From an uncultured Bacilli bacterium (GTDB taxonomy: Bacteria; Bacillota_I; Bacilli_A; RF39; UBA660), in the NCBI GenBank assembly GCA_910586425.1, contig CAJUHL010000034.1, forward strand, positions 1 through 16,627: a DNA stretch of 16,627 nt, in the 5' to 3' direction. Within the stretch, counting starts at the first letter, position 1; each line of letters begins with the position of its first letter. This document shows positions 1 to 5,690 of this stretch, piece after piece. A program made the position numbers and the translations under genes. The notes under the pieces are model-generated. The model worked only from the letters and a program-made list of their open reading frames with translations, did no database searches and was not told the DNA's origin.

Positions 1-17
1 AAAAATAGGTTCTGAAA

Positions 18-39
18 GCCCCATGAAATAAGGGCTGAC
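18..39 (+). promoter_or_regulatory. Leader hairpin of cassette A
   Basis: AGCCC (18-22) can pair with GGGCT (32-36) around a short A-rich loop, about 30 nt before the ribosome site of the 49-aa gene. This is probably the 3' end of a longer structured leader whose 5' part is outside the window. A 5-bp stem is weak evidence on its own. Confidence 0.3.
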
Positions 40-77
40 GATTCCGAGAAGTTAATCTTACAGAAGGGAGGAAGGTA

Positions 78-227
78 ATGACAGAAATCCTTAACATCAT
101 TATGGCACTTATTGAACAAGTACCGTGGTTCGCAAGTATGTATATCATATATAAGGTATATGAAAACAAGGCTAAGCACACGTCTATAAGTATACCAGAT
201 AAAGTAACGATTATATCTGAAAGATAG
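78..227 (+). CDS. Cassette A small single-TM protein, 49 aa
   Basis: I do not recognise the family. The ATG at 78 follows a purine-rich ribosome site (GGGAGGAAGG, 66-75), and the frame gives 49 residues ending in TAG. The first ~28 residues (MTEILNIIMALIEQVP, then WFASMYIIYKVY) form a hydrophobic or amphipathic helix. A short basic stretch (ENKAKH) and a beta-prone tail (SISIPDKVTIISER) follow. Size, a hydrophobic N-terminus, a short beta-like C-terminus and a terminator just downstream match the genes at 534 and 4820, so I treat the three as one loosely related set. It could be a small membrane toxin, a membrane-associated regulator or a host-takeover peptide; the sequence does not decide. 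The promoter lies outside the window. Confidence 0.6.
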   Translation: MTEILNIIMALIEQVPWFASMYIIYKVYENKAKHTSISIPDKVTIISER

Positions 228-283
228 TACCATCATCTTAAGCCATTTGTTTGATTAATCAGGAGAATAGGAGAGTAGTGGAA

Positions 284-316
284 TGTCCGTGGTCATCTTC
301 AGCCACGGGCATTTTT
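284..316 (+). terminator. Rho-independent terminator of cassette A
   Basis: GTCCGTGG (285-292) pairs with CCACGGGC (303-310), including one G-U pair, over a 10-nt loop, and a TTTTT run follows at 312-316. It ends the cassette A transcript. Just upstream is a purine-rich tract (261-280, AGGAGAATAGGAGAGTAGTG) whose core TAGGAGAGT recurs before the cassette C terminator. Confidence 0.85.
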
Positions 317-323
317 AATGTTT

Positions 324-332
324 TGATATAAT
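324..332 (+). promoter_or_regulatory. Extended -10 promoter of cassette B
   Basis: TGATATAAT is a perfect -10 box (327-332) with the TGN extension. No good -35 box is visible 17 nt upstream, as is common for extended -10 promoters. The same nonamer occurs at the cassette C promoter (4592-4600) and at the winged-helix gene (9793-9801). Transcription would start near 339 and give a leader of about 195 nt before the 83-aa gene. Confidence 0.65.
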
Positions 333-339
333 ATACTTC

Positions 340-533
340 TATATACAGAACGGATTTTCTCTCTTTTCAGAGAAGGTTAAAAGTAGTATAATTAAATTCT
401 CGAAGTCGACCGAGAGGTGTAACTGTTGTTTTTCGCCCTAATATATTTAGGAGAGAAAGCGAGGATGCTCTTGAGAGAAATACATTTATTTCATTCTTGC
501 CTAACCTTTACTTATAATTGGAGATAATAGCCT
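340..533 (+). promoter_or_regulatory. Structured leader RNA of cassette B
   Basis: This ~195-nt untranslated leader has no sizeable reading frame. Possible stems are TTCTCT/AGAGAA around a CTTTTC loop (about 357-374), TCTCG/CGAGA (about 400-416), and CCTAA/TTAGG inside the tract near 439-453. A 7-bp closing pair AAGGTTA (373-379) with TAACCTT (502-508) encloses most of the leader just before the ribosome site (GGAG, 520-523). The first stem and the closing pair overlap by two bases, so they cannot both form fully. I do not recognise a known riboswitch. The presence of stems is supported by sequence; regulation is inferred. Confidence 0.45.
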
Positions 534-785
534 ATGAGTAAAGGTAAAAAAGGCGATTCAAAGAAGAAACTGAAGTTAAAAAATATTAAAACATTAAAAT
601 GTATTATGACATGCGAAATTATAATATTTATAATGCTTTATTCTTTGGCATCAAATTTTTTACGAGAAGCATTTGCAAGACCTATTGAAACTATCGAAGT
701 CTCTTTCAAATATGAAGACTTTGAGATTAAAGGATCATGTAGATTCTATGAGAGTGAGAATTATAGCGCGCAAGATGTAGACTAA
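534..785 (+). CDS. Cassette B small single-TM protein, 83 aa
   Basis: Unrecognised family. The ATG at 534 follows GGAGATAATAGCCT. The N-terminus is very lysine-rich (MSKGKKGDSKKKLKLKNIK, about residues 1-19). One membrane helix follows (CEIIIFIMLYSLASNFL, about 27-43), then a beta-prone tail (SFKYEDFEIKGSCRFYESEN). The tail lines up with that of the 57-aa cassette C protein: both show SF..., then F-E, then SC-x-F, then E and N. This suggests the two are diverged paralogues with an N-in membrane anchor and a small C-terminal domain outside. A promoter and long leader precede it and a hairpin follows. Function is unknown; a small membrane effector is a reasonable guess. Confidence 0.65.
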   Translation: MSKGKKGDSKKKLKLKNIKTLKCIMTCEIIIFIMLYSLASNFLREAFARPIETIEVSFKYEDFEIKGSCRFYESENYSAQDVD

Positions 786-810
786 TTAAGAGTAAAAACA
801 GTAATACCTA

Positions 811-853
811 AGAGATGGCATCGTAGAAATACGGTGCTATTTCTCTATTTCAA
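811..853 (+). terminator. Terminator-like hairpin of cassette B
   Basis: An imperfect stem is visible: AGAGA (811-815) with TCTCT (842-846), and inside it GCA-CGTA with TACG-TGC around a GAAA loop (827-830). A moderately U-rich stretch (TATTTCTCTATTTC) follows the inner stem. It sits at the expected end of the 83-aa gene transcript. The missing pure T-run makes it a weaker call than the cassette A and C terminators. Confidence 0.5.
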
Positions 854-916
854 ACATATTCAAAAGCGTAGTATCTAAAATTATTGATAAATCATAGTTA
901 TTTTTAATGAAATAAT

Positions 917-946
917 TTGCAATGTGTAATATAATTAATTTATAGT
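917..946 (+). promoter_or_regulatory. Candidate promoter of the 329-aa gene
   Basis: TTGCAA (917-922) and TATAGT (941-946) are 18 nt apart. A second -10 candidate, TATAAT, lies at 930-935 without a clear -35. The coding start follows at 968 after AGGAGGA (952-958). Which -10 is used cannot be settled by eye. Confidence 0.35.
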
Positions 947-967
947 ATACACAGGAGGACATATATT

Positions 968-1957
968 ATGAAAGATAATAAACCTTGGTATGAAAAGATT
1001 TATATATGGATTGGTATCATTGCCGGAATATGTACTATTTTAGCTTTTATTATAACTATAACAAAGAATAATACTAAAGAAAGTATTAACACGCTGGAAG
1101 ATAATAACAATAGTCAAGACAATATTCAAGCAATTGGAAATGACAATATTACTATCAATGGTAATATTAGTGGAGATATTAATATAAATAAAAATGAATC
1201 TCCAGAAACAAAAATATCTTCAGAATCTAAAACAACAGAAACTGAAATAGCAAATCAATTTAATTTTGGACAGGCTATGCAAATTATTTTCAGTAATGAA
1301 GAAATACTTCAAAAAGAAATTATAAATAATAAAGAGAGTAAACCTATAAATTCTTCAATATTTCCAGGAGTTAGTTATTGGTATATTTTAAATGATGTTC
1401 GATTAATTTCAGTTGCTAAAGATTTCAGAGACGAAAGATGTTCTCGTACTTATTATTTTGACGAAAATGGAAAATTAACTTTTGCACTTATGTGTGATAA
1501 TAAAGGAGAACATAGATTATATTTCTACAATGATATATTAATTCGATATATTGATGAAAAAGGTGACAATTATGATATAGATATAAACTTAAGTGAACAT
1601 GAGTGTGAATGGACTAATTTTGCATTAGAAGAAAGTTATGAAGTTTTTAATGGAGTTAAAAATTCTGCGGATTCAGATGATATTTTAGTAACAGCTTCTT
1701 ATAATCCTAACACATCTCAGACTTCTCAAAATGGCGTTAATATATTAGTAAGTGCAAAAACTTCATTTCCTGCTGATTGTGTTACAATTTCAGCTATATC
1801 AGATGAAAATGTGGTATATCCTATGGATATGCATGGTGGAAAATATGAGTGGTATTTCGTAGCAAATTTTTATATAAAAGGAACTTACATTATAACAATT
1901 ACGGCTTATGATTCTGAAGGAAAAAGTGTGTCTGACTCTTTTGAATATGTATATTAA
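968..1957 (+). CDS. Membrane-anchored protein with beta-rich C-terminal domain, 329 aa
   Basis: The ATG at 968 has a strong ribosome site (ACAGGAGGACATATATT). One membrane helix near residues 11-32 (IWIGIIAGICTILAFIITIT) anchors the protein. A low-complexity Asn/Ile linker follows, containing NDNITINGNISGDININ, a run of alternating N/G/I residues like short beta-solenoid or bactofilin-like stretches. The middle part (about 90-230) is a charged globular region. The last ~85 residues (from about SAKTSFPADCVTISAI to SDSFEYVY) look like an immunoglobulin-like beta sandwich with a typical GTYIITITAYDSEGKS ending. I know no exact family. The gene converges on a two-gene minus-strand unit across a shared terminator. 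Possible roles are a lysogenic-conversion surface protein or superinfection exclusion factor; both are guesses. Confidence 0.75.
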   Translation: MKDNKPWYEKIYIWIGIIAGICTILAFIITITKNNTKESINTLEDNNNSQDNIQAIGNDNITINGNISGDININKNESPETKISSESKTTETEIANQFNFGQAMQIIFSNEEILQKEIINNKESKPINSSIFPGVSYWYILNDVRLISVAKDFRDERCSRTYYFDENGKLTFALMCDNKGEHRLYFYNDILIRYIDEKGDNYDIDINLSEHECEWTNFALEESYEVFNGVKNSADSDDILVTASYNPNTSQTSQNGVNILVSAKTSFPADCVTISAISDENVVYPMDMHGGKYEWYFVANFYIKGTYIITITAYDSEGKSVSDSFEYVY

Positions 1958-1964
1958 TAAAAAA

Positions 1965-2000
1965 TAAAAAGAGCAGGAGATTAGTTCTCTTGCTCTTTTT
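1965..2000. terminator. Bidirectional terminator
   Basis: AAAAAGAGCAGGAGA (1966-1980) pairs with TCTCTTGCTCTTTTT (1986-2000), with one mismatch, over a short loop. A-runs and T-runs flank both sides, so it can end both the plus-strand 329-aa gene and the minus-strand 114-aa gene. Confidence 0.85.
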
Positions 2001-2008
2001 GATATACT

Positions 2009-2353
2009 TTAAACAGATTCTTCTTGTAATTTAATTGATATTGGCATAGTGCTGATTGATGGTAAAATATTATAGTTAATTAAAGGATTCTTTTTTCCTT
2101 TTTGCAAATTAACTGTTTCCATTAATCCGTAAGAGAGGAGTGCATAATATAGATCGTCTGACATTCTTTTTTCCTTTTTACTATCATATATTATGCTATT
2201 ATTAACCTTTACAATAATTCTATTATTTCTTATAATTTTATTTTTTTCGGCATCCCTCAATTTTCTATGCTTCTCTTGATTTTTTTCATATAATTTTAAA
2301 GACAAATGATTAAATAAATAATCAATCCAATCCATACTTAAGAATTTAAACAT
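2009..2353 (-). CDS. Hypothetical protein, 114 aa
   Basis: Unrecognised. The start at 2353 follows AAGGGAGGTGTATT on the minus strand. The protein has no clear membrane segment. It begins with a hydrophobic/aromatic stretch (MFKFLSMDWIDYLFNHL), has a highly basic centre (about residues 24-45, many K/R) that may form a helix, and ends in a hydrophobic tail. It starts 12 nt after the end of the GAF-like membrane sensor gene, so the two are very likely co-transcribed and perhaps act together. Confidence 0.6.
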   Translation of the reverse strand: MFKFLSMDWIDYLFNHLSLKLYEKNQEKHRKLRDAEKNKIIRNNRIIVKVNNSIIYDSKKEKRMSDDLYYALLSYGLMETVNLQKGKKNPLINYNILPSISTMPISIKLQEESV

Positions 2354-2365
2354 AATACACCTCCC

Positions 2366-3358
2366 TTATTCTAAAACAATACCATTATTTTCAAAACAAT
2401 TATAAAATTCTTTAATATATACATAAAGAATATCGGAAAATGCAGCTAATATTTGAAGTTCAAAGGAATCAGAATTTTCCCATTCTAGTATTTCATCTTT
2501 ACTATCAATGCATAAAAATCCTATTATATCAGATTTTATGCAGTTGTTCCCATTATTACTACTATTATTATTATATCTGATAGGAGTAACTAATGTGCTT
2601 GTATATTTATTGTTTTCCCAATTTTCTGAGTCATTAATATATTGTCCAGACTCATTTATTTTATGTAAGTTTGAAGACCCAAAGAAAATTGTTTGTCCTT
2701 TACATAGATTAGTAAAATCAGTATTTTGACCAACATAAGAAATTTTGTTGTTACTTCGTTCTTTTTCAGTATTTGAAGATCTGGCAAGTGTAATAATTTC
2801 TTCTGTTTGAAATTCTTCTCTATTTCTATCTCTTTTCTTGAAAACTTTTATACAAATAGAAATAATTGAACCTCTGTAATCTGTTAAATATTGGGCTAAA
2901 GAATTAACATATCCTTTTAAATTTTTTGACAAGATTTCTAATTCTTTATTATAACATTCAGAAATTGCATCCGAATTGTTTTCTCTTGAAAATTTTTGTA
3001 ATTTTAATGTTAAAGGTTCTAATTCAACAATGTTATTTCGAATTTTATGAATCAATTGTCTGTGTAAAAATTCTGTTGTTTTACGTTGGATATATAACGA
3101 TTCAGATTTTGATTTTATTCCAACATAAATAATTCGTAATAATACAAATATAATTCCAAGTACGAATATAACAACACAAAAATGAAATAAATACTTAAAA
3201 GTATAAGATAACCAAGTAGGCACTTGAGGAATATTTTTAGTTATTTGAGTAATAATCCATGATATAAACCCAATACAACCAGTCGCTACTGTTATTGTAT
3301 TACCTATAAACATAAAAATTTTATTAAACTTTGTATCTGGCTCATAAATATTATTCAT
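2366..3358 (-). CDS. Two-TM membrane protein with C-terminal GAF-like sensor domain, 330 aa
   Basis: I place the start at the ATG at 3358 because AAGGGAGAC sits 8 nt upstream of it; the frame is open to 3406 but no ribosome site supports a longer form. Two membrane helices are visible: about residues 15-37 (MFIGNTITVATGCIGFISWII) and about 52-77 (FHFCVVIFVLGIIFVLLRIIYVG). A helical stretch (about 85-160) follows. The C-terminal ~130 residues look like a GAF domain: a LVTPIRY strand, IIGFLCIDSK and a final FELQILAAFSDILYVYI helix, typical of GAF ends. This suggests a membrane-tethered ligand sensor. With the 114-aa partner it forms a compact unit of the kind seen in phage-borne defence or exclusion loci, but no effector domain is recognisable. 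Confidence 0.7.
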   Translation of the reverse strand: MNNIYEPDTKFNKIFMFIGNTITVATGCIGFISWIITQITKNIPQVPTWLSYTFKYLFHFCVVIFVLGIIFVLLRIIYVGIKSKSESLYIQRKTTEFLHRQLIHKIRNNIVELEPLTLKLQKFSRENNSDAISECYNKELEILSKNLKGYVNSLAQYLTDYRGSIISICIKVFKKRDRNREEFQTEEIITLARSSNTEKERSNNKISYVGQNTDFTNLCKGQTIFFGSSNLHKINESGQYINDSENWENNKYTSTLVTPIRYNNNSSNNGNNCIKSDIIGFLCIDSKDEILEWENSDSFELQILAAFSDILYVYIKEFYNCFENNGIVLE

Positions 3359-3394
3359 AATATATGTCTCCCTTAAATACATATAATAGATAAT

Positions 3395-3400
3395 ATTATA
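3395..3400 (-). promoter_or_regulatory. Candidate -10 box of the sensor unit
   Basis: The minus strand reads GGTATATAATATT, giving TATAAT at 3400-3395, about 37 nt before the chosen start at 3358. No convincing -35 box lies 16-18 nt upstream, so this is tentative. Confidence 0.3.
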
Positions 3401-3446
3401 TACCATATTTTTACAAAAATCTATAGGAATATATAAATTTCGACCA

Positions 3447-3481
3447 TAAAAAGTCAGGAAGTATATAAAACCTCCTGACTA
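3447..3481 (-). terminator. Terminator of the DUF262 gene
   Basis: AGTCAGGA (3452-3459) and TCCTGACT (3473-3480) form a perfect 8-bp stem. Read on the minus strand, TTTTT follows the stem (3452-3448). It separates the DUF262 gene from the sensor unit. Confidence 0.8.
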
Positions 3482-3491
3482 AGTACAATAA

Positions 3492-4463
3492 TTACAATGT
3501 TTTAATCTTATCCCTCCACCAATCAAATCTGCCCCTTACATTCTCAGCTCCGCTTGTACCTGACTGAACAAACTGCTTGTAATCTTCATTATTTTCATAT
3601 CCATTCAAAAAATCATTAATTGTATCAACTAATTTATCAAAAGATTTGTTATCTTTTAAAATTCTATATCCACTATAAAGAATCATTGGTATGGAAGTCA
3701 CAGGAACTTTTATTTTTTCAAATGATTCATCAAACTTATCCATTGCTGTTTTCAGCGTGTCAATTTTCTCCTGAGAAATCGAATCAGAGTAATTAGATAC
3801 AAACACATCCATATCCTTAGTCCTAAAGGATACAAATTCATGTTCCTGATTAGTTTCAATTAGCATAAGCGTTTGGATGATCAAATCTCTGTCAGTACCA
3901 TTTTTACGCTGTGCTTTTGTCATAAGTTTATTCATAAAAGGATGTATGGCGAGAGAGTACACAGTTTCGCTAAATTCATCAGATTCATGTATAACTCGGA
4001 GTTGTTTTCCATTCAGAGGTTTTCCGGCATTCTGCCTGCGGAACATCTCACGAACATCTTTTTCAGTACAATCAGTAAGTTCATATACCTGTAATTCCGA
4101 ATTAAGTATTGCATCTTTGGTGTCATCATCTAATTTGCTAAATTTTAGCCCAGCTAGACATTTTTCTTCATCATTGACTATTACAGACTCCATATCTTTA
4201 GACAATGCAAATTTATCTGATATAAAATCACGAACACAGCTTAAACGCTGTACACCGTCAATAACAGAAGATATTCCCACTTCTTTAATCGCGTAAGTAG
4301 GATTAATAGGGTACTTACGCAAAAGAGAATCAATCAAATCAGTTTTCTGTCTGCGGTTCCATTGTCCTTCTGGACGCTGTAATTTATGGGATAAAAGAAT
4401 TGTTCCTTTATCCATAGCTTTTACTAAAGCCTGTAATGTTTTCGTTCTACATGTATAATCCAT
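3492..4463 (-). CDS. Stand-alone DUF262 (GmrS/ParB-like) protein, 323 aa
   Basis: The ATG at 4463 is chosen because GGGAGGAAT lies just upstream; an in-frame TTG at 4478 would put the start inside that ribosome site. The N-terminal ~130 residues match the DUF262 pattern: LQRPEGQWNRRQKTDLIDSL (about 28-47), KYPINPTYAI, and the signature IDGVQRLS (68-75, usual form DGQQRL) followed by a helix. A later NAGKPLNGKQLRVI fits the second conserved block. DUF262 domains share the ParB/sulfiredoxin fold and form the NTPase-like part of GmrSD type IV restriction enzymes. The HNH (DUF1524) half normally fused to it is absent here, so this is a single-domain version. It is monocistronic, with its own terminator and a promoter region shared back to back with cassette C. 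Role unknown: defence, anti-defence and DNA-processing are all possible. Confidence 0.8.
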   Translation of the reverse strand: MDYTCRTKTLQALVKAMDKGTILLSHKLQRPEGQWNRRQKTDLIDSLLRKYPINPTYAIKEVGISSVIDGVQRLSCVRDFISDKFALSKDMESVIVNDEEKCLAGLKFSKLDDDTKDAILNSELQVYELTDCTEKDVREMFRRQNAGKPLNGKQLRVIHESDEFSETVYSLAIHPFMNKLMTKAQRKNGTDRDLIIQTLMLIETNQEHEFVSFRTKDMDVFVSNYSDSISQEKIDTLKTAMDKFDESFEKIKVPVTSIPMILYSGYRILKDNKSFDKLVDTINDFLNGYENNEDYKQFVQSGTSGAENVRGRFDWWRDKIKTL

Positions 4464-4500
4464 TCCGATTCCTCCCAAAATACAAAATATTCATATTTTC

Positions 4501-4529
4501 AGAGTAGCACAATGGATGGGTTTTGTAAA
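4501..4529 (-). promoter_or_regulatory. Candidate promoter of the DUF262 gene
   Basis: On the minus strand TTTACA (4529-4524) is followed after 17 nt by TGCTACTCT, with -10 TACTCT at 4506-4501, about 38 nt before the start at 4463. The -10 match is poor, so confidence is modest. The region is shared with the divergent cassette C promoter. Confidence 0.35.
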
Positions 4530-4558
4530 TGTTTTGATGAATTATTAAGAAAATAATT

Positions 4559-4600
4559 ACGAATTTTCGTGTGTCAATATGTGACAAAATATGATATAAT
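4559..4600 (+). promoter_or_regulatory. Cassette C promoter with two inverted repeats
   Basis: TGATATAAT is an extended -10 (TATAAT at 4595-4600), and a GTGTCA -35-like box lies 18 nt upstream at 4571-4576. Two inverted repeats overlap it: ACGAA-TT-TTCGT (4559-4570) just upstream of the -35, and TGTCA-ATATG-TGACA (4572-4586) across the -35 and spacer. These are good candidate operators, and they sit between two divergent genes. Confidence 0.6.
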
Positions 4601-4605
4601 ACCAA

Positions 4606-4819
4606 TTAAATATATATGTGATTATAATACCACAATATAATCGCCACTAGGGCTATATACTTGACAATAATGTCTGTGGGAGTGCTTTTCGCACGATTCC
4701 TACTAAATGGTACAATTGTACCAGAAAGGACAAGTGATATTCTAGTGTATTTACACATCTGGGCTTCTCCTAAATTCATACTCCTTTCTTACAAATTAGT
4801 ACAGGAAGAGAGGTGAAAA
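4606..4819 (+). promoter_or_regulatory. Structured leader RNA of cassette C with ribosome-site switch
   Basis: A ~210-nt untranslated leader contains several stems: GATTATA/TATAATC (4619-4642), GTGC/GCAC (4683-4694), the perfect palindrome GGTACAATTGTACC (4709-4722), and GTGTA/TACAC (4745-4756). Near the end, CCTTTCTT (4783-4790) can pair with AAGAGAGG (4806-4813), which is the ribosome site of the 57-aa gene. The same pyrimidine tract, with TTCTCC at 4765-4770, can instead pair with a purine tract in the 3' UTR (5006-5019). The two pairings exclude each other. Base pairing is read from the sequence; a switch function is inferred. Confidence 0.5.
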
Positions 4820-4993
4820 ATGGAGAGAATGACATTTATACTTAGTGTGACAGCACTAATTATTATTTTTCTTATGGTAAAATCTGTCTTGAAAAAAGAC
4901 GCAAAAGATTTTAAGATAAGTTTTGGATTTTTCAAAGGATTTGAATTTTCATGTTCATTCTTTGAAAATCATAACACAGAAAATCAACAGTAA
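4820..4993 (+). CDS. Cassette C small single-TM protein, 57 aa
   Basis: The ATG at 4820 follows GGAAGAGAGGTGAAAA and the frame ends at TAA 4991-4993. One membrane helix at about residues 5-22 (TFILSVTALIIIFLMVKS) is followed by a basic stretch (VLKKDAKD) and a beta-prone aromatic tail (FKISFGFFKGFEFSCSFFEN). The tail matches the 83-aa cassette B protein at SF, F, E, SC, F, E and N positions, so the two are probably paralogues. Small size, one TM helix and a heavily structured mRNA with 5'-3' complementarity recall type I toxins of the Hok kind, but no antisense RNA gene is evident, and toxicity is not shown by sequence. The gene is transcribed toward the tape measure fragment. Confidence 0.65.
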   Translation: MERMTFILSVTALIIIFLMVKSVLKKDAKDFKISFGFFKGFEFSCSFFENHNTENQQ

Positions 4994-5005
4994 TTTTGTC
5001 ATTTC

Positions 5006-5030
5006 AAGGAGTAGGAGAGTGGAAGTAGTG
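5006..5030 (+). promoter_or_regulatory. 3' UTR purine tract complementary to leader
   Basis: AAGGAGTAGGAGAG (5006-5019) is complementary to leader segments TACTCCTT (4779-4786, 8 bp perfect) and TTCTCC (4765-4770, 6 bp with one G-U). The leader bulges out about 8 nt between them. The following GTAGTG, and the core TAGGAGAGT, recur before the cassette A terminator (269-280). This conservation in a non-coding tract suggests a job, perhaps fold-back control. Confidence 0.5.
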
Positions 5031-5032
5031 AC

Positions 5033-5076
5033 AAGAATCCTCATGTCTACCACAATACATGAGGATTCTTTATTAT
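5033..5076 (+). terminator. Rho-independent terminator of cassette C
   Basis: AGAATCCTCATGT (5034-5046) pairs perfectly with ACATGAGGATTCT (5057-5069), a 13-bp stem, extended by one A-T pair and followed by TTTATTATTATG. Read on the other strand it lacks a T-run, so it mainly stops plus-strand transcription. Confidence 0.85.
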
Positions 5077-5099
5077 TATGATTATATTTCTCCGTTTCT

Positions 5100-5690
5100 T
5101 CCCTACGGCTAGGAGAAATCCTTGCATTATCCAATTTCTTCTATATAAAATATAGTTGCTATTAAGAAATAGAAGAGCAGCATCACTCTTTTGGTTTATA
5201 CCCAGTCACGTACACATTTCTGTGTAGAGGATAAATCCTCGGCAAGTTTTCCTTCTTGGTTTGGAGCACCTGTTACAAGTCTTTCGGCTCAGAATCGTTT
5301 ATGCTCTCTGGACAGTTCCATATCTGAATAATCAGATTTAGGGATTCCGTTGCTGATCGGTGGTCTTGCCTTCTCCAAAAGGCATTGTTACTTAGGGCTT
5401 TCACCCGTAACCAACAGTGTATTTTCTTGCCATTACTGACATCTTTTTCAGAATGCATTCACGCCTACCGTTTCCAGTTACGTTGTAGCTACACTGTACT
5501 GTGTATTCACTATAAAAAAGCTTCCCAGCACTGAGGATAGCAATCCTCAATTACGATTCATTTTATAGAACATTGTGAGTTGACTAAGTTCACACATTCC
5601 TACCTTTGAAATTCATGTTTTATTCATGGATAACTTAGGCATGAAGGGCATATTCAAAACATAAAACAGATGATTTGAAATCCATGCACT
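5100..5690 (-). ncRNA. Large structured RNA of unassigned class at the tape measure breakpoint
   Basis: About 550 nt without a credible gene, read on the same strand as the tape measure gene and directly after its broken end. Perfect stems (plus coordinates): 5532-5549 (7 bp, TGCT loop), 5367-5384 (6 bp), 5322-5337 (6 bp, 4-nt loop), 5227-5240 (GAGGAT/ATCCTC), 5211-5226 (TACACA/TGTGTA capped by GAAA), 5173-5190, and 5134-5170 (ATTTCTT/AAGAAAT enclosing CTATAT/ATATAG). A bulged stem lies at 5385-5414. The 5322-5337 stem is flanked by CCUAAA and UAUGG, one base off the 11-nt GAAA-tetraloop receptor (CCUAAG/UAUGG). A receptor and a GAAA loop in one RNA suggest a tertiary fold as in group I/II introns. 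I could not find group I core (P7) sequences, a clean GUGYG 5' end or a domain V. An intron half, a HEARO/omega-type RNA or another ornate phage RNA all remain open. Ends are approximate; the core is 5134-5549. A 61-codon frame inside (5273-5458) looks like a shadow. Confidence 0.55.

Noticed and set aside
3873..4296. Two plus-strand frames of 73 and 139 codons opposite the DUF262 gene
   Set aside because: Both are antisense shadows of a well-supported gene and lack ribosome sites.
5101..5125. AGCCGUAGGGAAGAAACGG as a possible group II intron domain V
   Set aside because: Only a 4-bp stem forms; the catalytic triad and bulge layout of domain V are not there.
5273..5458. 61-codon minus-strand frame inside the structured RNA
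   Set aside because: It covers several perfect hairpins, has no ribosome site and no domain; most likely a chance frame in an RNA gene.
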